Source: Rhopalosiphum padi
Taxonomy: Eukaryota; Arthropoda; Insecta; Hemiptera; Aphididae
DNA length: 64,000 nucleotides
Assembly (NCBI RefSeq): GCF_020882245.1
Contig: NC_083600.1
Location: 9,982,001 to 10,046,000 of the forward strand
Direction of reading: 5' to 3'
Both the position numbers and the translations under genes were made by a program. The notes beneath the pieces are model-generated. The model did not search any database. It was not told the DNA's origin and was given only the letters and a program-made list of their open reading frames with translations. Within the stretch, counting starts at the first letter, position 1, and each line of letters starts with the position of its first letter. Shown here piece after piece: positions 62,036 through 64,000 of the stretch.

Positions 62036-63963
62036 CATACAATTTACAATTGAATAAAAAATTATATACCTTCCGTAAGCATAGCTTGTGTCGAAGGTAT
62101 AGAGTTAACTATTAAAGTATAGTTAAGTACTATTATAGTATTGATATTATATATACTATACTATGTAATGTATATGCCTACTTCCCTTGTCTTCCAGTTT
62201 TTGGTATTATGAAATAGTTAGTTTATTTAATTAAATAATTCAAATATACAAGTGTATGTAAATTTGGTGAGGCATGAAAGTTCTGTGGACTGAACGGCTC
62301 AGGTACATTAGATTAATTGATTGTTATGTGTGGTATCCCTTCAAGTTCTTCTTCACTTAGACCATAGACATTGAAGTGCGTTAATCCTTTGATTCCATTT
62401 TGCATTTTCTGGAAGTTGGTATTGAGTCCTTCGAAAGTTGTTTTCGTAAGTGCAATTTTTTTAAGCCAGTACAAGTATTATCCCATTATATGAGTTGGGT
62501 AGGTCAAACCTGGTTTAGTATAATCGAATTTGTGATGCTCTTTTCTACACATTTAATACATTATGATTTGGGAATAATAGTCCAAGGATTCATAGATATT
62601 GTGAAACAACATATTTCCTAACAATTTATATTGTTCTAGGAATTGGTGATAAAATGGTAGCCTATTACAACTAATATAGTACTATAAATTATGTCCTATC
62701 TAACACTAATTATGAGATAAAAATAATATTTAGCTAAAATTTTTACGACATAAAATTTGCTGTTGTATGTGTGTAAGATGGAGACAACATGCAGGTACTA
62801 CGTCCTCTTGTTTTCTTGTATTTTTTCAAATTTATTCATACCTACTAGGGAATACATAAATAGTATACAGTGAACATATTAAATTTGATAATAGGTCAAT
62901 TAACTAAATATAACAATTTAAATTAAGATAAAATAGATGACCATCAATTTCTTATGTTGTACTTATGGAAGATTGGGACAGCACAAGCAGTTGCAGGGGG
63001 CCACTTAATCTGATCATAGCAATTTTTGATCGAGTTAAATTATTACCAGCAGTATTTATACTATTAATAAAATAAATAATAATAGTTTCTAACCTTAACG
63101 TATTCAATGAATTGTAATAATGTTGCACCTTGATCTTCTAATGTCTCTTCATAGCCTTCTTCTACTACTCCAAAAGTTTCTTTTAATTGTACATACTGTA
63201 GATACTCTTGTTTAGCTTTTTCTTCTTCGATTTTCTTTTCTAGTGCTAATCGCTCTTGTTCTTGTCTCTTTTCGTGATCTTCTTTAGCTTTCCTTTCTGC
63301 TTCTTCTGCTTCTTGTTTTTTTTTACGATCTTCACGTTCTTGTAATTCGACCTATAAATTATTTATTGTTTAAGTGGCAAATTCAATGTATGCTTAAAAA
63401 GTGTAAACCAACTTCTCGTTTGGCTTTTTTTTTCTGCTTTGGCTTCTAATTTTGCTCGTTTTTTAGCTCCTAATTTTGGATCTATAGCAGCTACAACACT
63501 AGGGTCAACTATAGCATCCTCATTCTCAACATTTTCATTTCTTGGTTCTAAATCAAGATTAAAATATTAATATTTTTCTAACAAGCACCAAAATATTTTA
63601 TATTTTTATTATTAATTAAAGATTTTACAATATCATTACAATAATACAATAATATTTTTAATTGTTTAATAACTTGATATTATTACAAGACTTACCTATA
63701 ACATTACGATTATTTCGACGTAACGTGTTACGATTTTGTACACGAACTCCGGGTCTAGGTCTAACTATAGGATCTTCTTGAACAACATTCTCAGGTCCAC
63801 CTAAAAACGTTATATAACAATCTTATTTTACACCCAAATACATAAATATTAATTAGTACAAGGAATTTAACCAACTTTTAAAAAATTTATATCGAAATAC
63901 AAAACCAAACAACCCAACAATGACCGATGCGGAGAATATCGAGAGTAAAACTAAAAGATCCAT
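60756..63963 (-). CDS. DDRGK1: DDRGK1 (UFBP1), with apparent 1-base insertion
   Basis: An ER-anchored adaptor of the UFM1 ligase, acting with UFL1 in UFMylation and ER-phagy. Six exons: 63963-63876, 63800-63696, 63547-63413, 63351-63094, 61082-60977 and 60913-60756, giving about 282 residues after the one correction below (human 314). Residues 1-25 are hydrophobic ([20 protein letters not shown]), the membrane anchor. Then come a basic stretch, a Glu/Lys-rich coiled coil (exon 4), and the C-terminal PCI/winged-helix part with [19 protein letters not shown], which contains the DDRGK motif. In exon 3 the run of nine A residues (63425-63433) puts the exon out of frame with exon 4. Eight would restore the family's EKKAKRE reading into exon 4. 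Donors of introns 1 and 3 are the unusual GTTGGT. Confidence 0.9.
61170..61613 (-). mobile_element. 5'-truncated LINE in DDRGK1 intron 4
   Basis: Flanked by a perfect 14-bp target duplication, CAATTGATTATTAT, at 61156-61169 and 61614-61627. On the minus strand it ends in a run of A residues (the T run at 61170-61181) preceded by AAGCCTTTATTCTTAAT. Its start is cut within the coding region. The retained coding part reads [16 protein letters not shown], then a Cys-x2-Cys...His-x4-Cys knuckle (ICHQCNE...IEHITLHC), the usual C-terminus of I/Jockey-like LINE polyproteins with an RNase H region. Duplication, tail and truncation together show target-primed insertion. It sits in the same orientation as DDRGK1. 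Confidence 0.85.
62006..62035 (-). repeat. Thirty-base poly-T tract
   Basis: Thirty T residues in a row, read as poly-A on the minus strand. On the minus strand it follows a hairpin with 8-bp arms (ATACCTTC...GAAGGTAT, 62068-62102). It resembles the tail of a minus-strand retroelement or retrocopy. Confidence 0.7.
62303..62470 (-). pseudogene. Fragment of unknown ORF, probably mobile
   Basis: A minus-strand open stretch with phrases [28 protein letters not shown] and [17 protein letters not shown], ending in a stop at about 62318. I do not recognise the protein. It lies upstream (on the same strand) of the hairpin and 30-base poly-A, and sits in a DDRGK1 intron, so a truncated retroelement or transposon C-terminus is likely. 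The exact 5' limit is unclear. Confidence 0.35.
62749..63000. mobile_element. Foldback MITE fragments, copy E
   Basis: The piece 62751-62814 has the family's right arm (AAATTTGCTGTTGTATGTG, GTAAGATGGAGACAAC, TACTACGTCCTC). A second right-arm-like piece at 62878-62990 has GATAATAGGTCAATTAACT and TTATGTTGTACTTATGGAAG. Neither has a visible matching left arm, so these are broken or tandem remnants. Confidence 0.5.
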
Positions 63964-64000
63964 CGTACAAAAAAGTAATACGCTAAATAATTTAATTTAA
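63964..64000. other. DDRGK1 5' leader, window edge
   Basis: The few bases beyond the DDRGK1 ATG belong to its untranslated leader; the promoter lies outside the window. Confidence 0.6.

Noticed and set aside
62068..62102. tRNA-like hairpin next to the poly-T tract
   Set aside because: Only one stem of 8 bp is present; no cloverleaf, anticodon arm or internal promoter boxes could be built.
63413..63547. Calling DDRGK1 a pseudogene
   Set aside because: Only one base in a homopolymer is at odds. All splice sites, the membrane anchor and the C-terminal domain are intact, so an assembly error is more likely.
1..64000. CRISPR arrays, bacterial operons or horizontally acquired bacterial genes
   Set aside because: No regularly spaced direct repeats and no dense intron-free bacterial-type coding were found; the only long intron-free frame is the transposase.

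Overview
The window looks like nuclear DNA from an aphid or a close hemipteran relative. It is strongly AT-rich, its genes have many short introns with GT..AG borders, and the long gaps between genes hold many small transposon-derived repeats. Assignment to aphids is inferred from composition and repeat style; I cannot name the species.

Layout. 1-10.3 kb is gene-poor: a MULE remnant, a LINE fragment split by a hAT-type MITE, and a cluster of nested hAT-like repeats near 7.2-8.1 kb. 10.6-12.5 kb (minus strand) is a four-exon gene whose product looks like a securin, the separase inhibitor. 13.4-21.2 kb (plus strand) is a complete 19-exon SKI2/SKIV2L (Drosophila twister) RNA helicase gene; it lies head-to-head with the securin candidate, with 910 bp between start codons. 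22.0-31.2 kb (plus) is a three-coding-exon gene for a 278-residue Ser/Pro-rich protein that I could not firmly identify. 31.2-39.3 kb is AT-rich and contains a LINE fragment and a MITE. 39.3-45.9 kb (minus) is a complete eight-coding-exon bZIP gene of the REPTOR/CREBRF family, with upstream noncoding exons leading to a CpG-rich promoter-like block at 47.5-49.6 kb. 54.5-56.5 kb is an apparently intact IS630/Tc1/mariner-type transposon with matching 51-bp terminal inverted repeats and an open 456-residue transposase with DD82E spacing. It ends only about 90 bp before the start codon of a complete nine-exon SMYD5 gene (56.6-60.5 kb, plus). SMYD5 is tail-to-tail with a six-exon DDRGK1/UFBP1 gene (60.8-64.0 kb, minus), which has an apparent one-base insertion in an A run.

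The host genes do not form one pathway. Their roles are cytoplasmic RNA surveillance (SKI2), mitotic control (securin), nutrient and stress transcription (REPTOR), lysine methylation (SMYD5) and ER UFMylation (DDRGK1). The more unusual content is mobile DNA: the DD82E element, a foldback MITE family with TTAA target sites that has entered three SKI2 introns, several hAT-type MITEs with 8-bp target duplications, and a 5'-truncated LINE with a 14-bp target duplication in a DDRGK1 intron. I saw no CRISPR array, tRNA, rRNA or viral gene. All exon models were made by eye from splice signals and reading frame.
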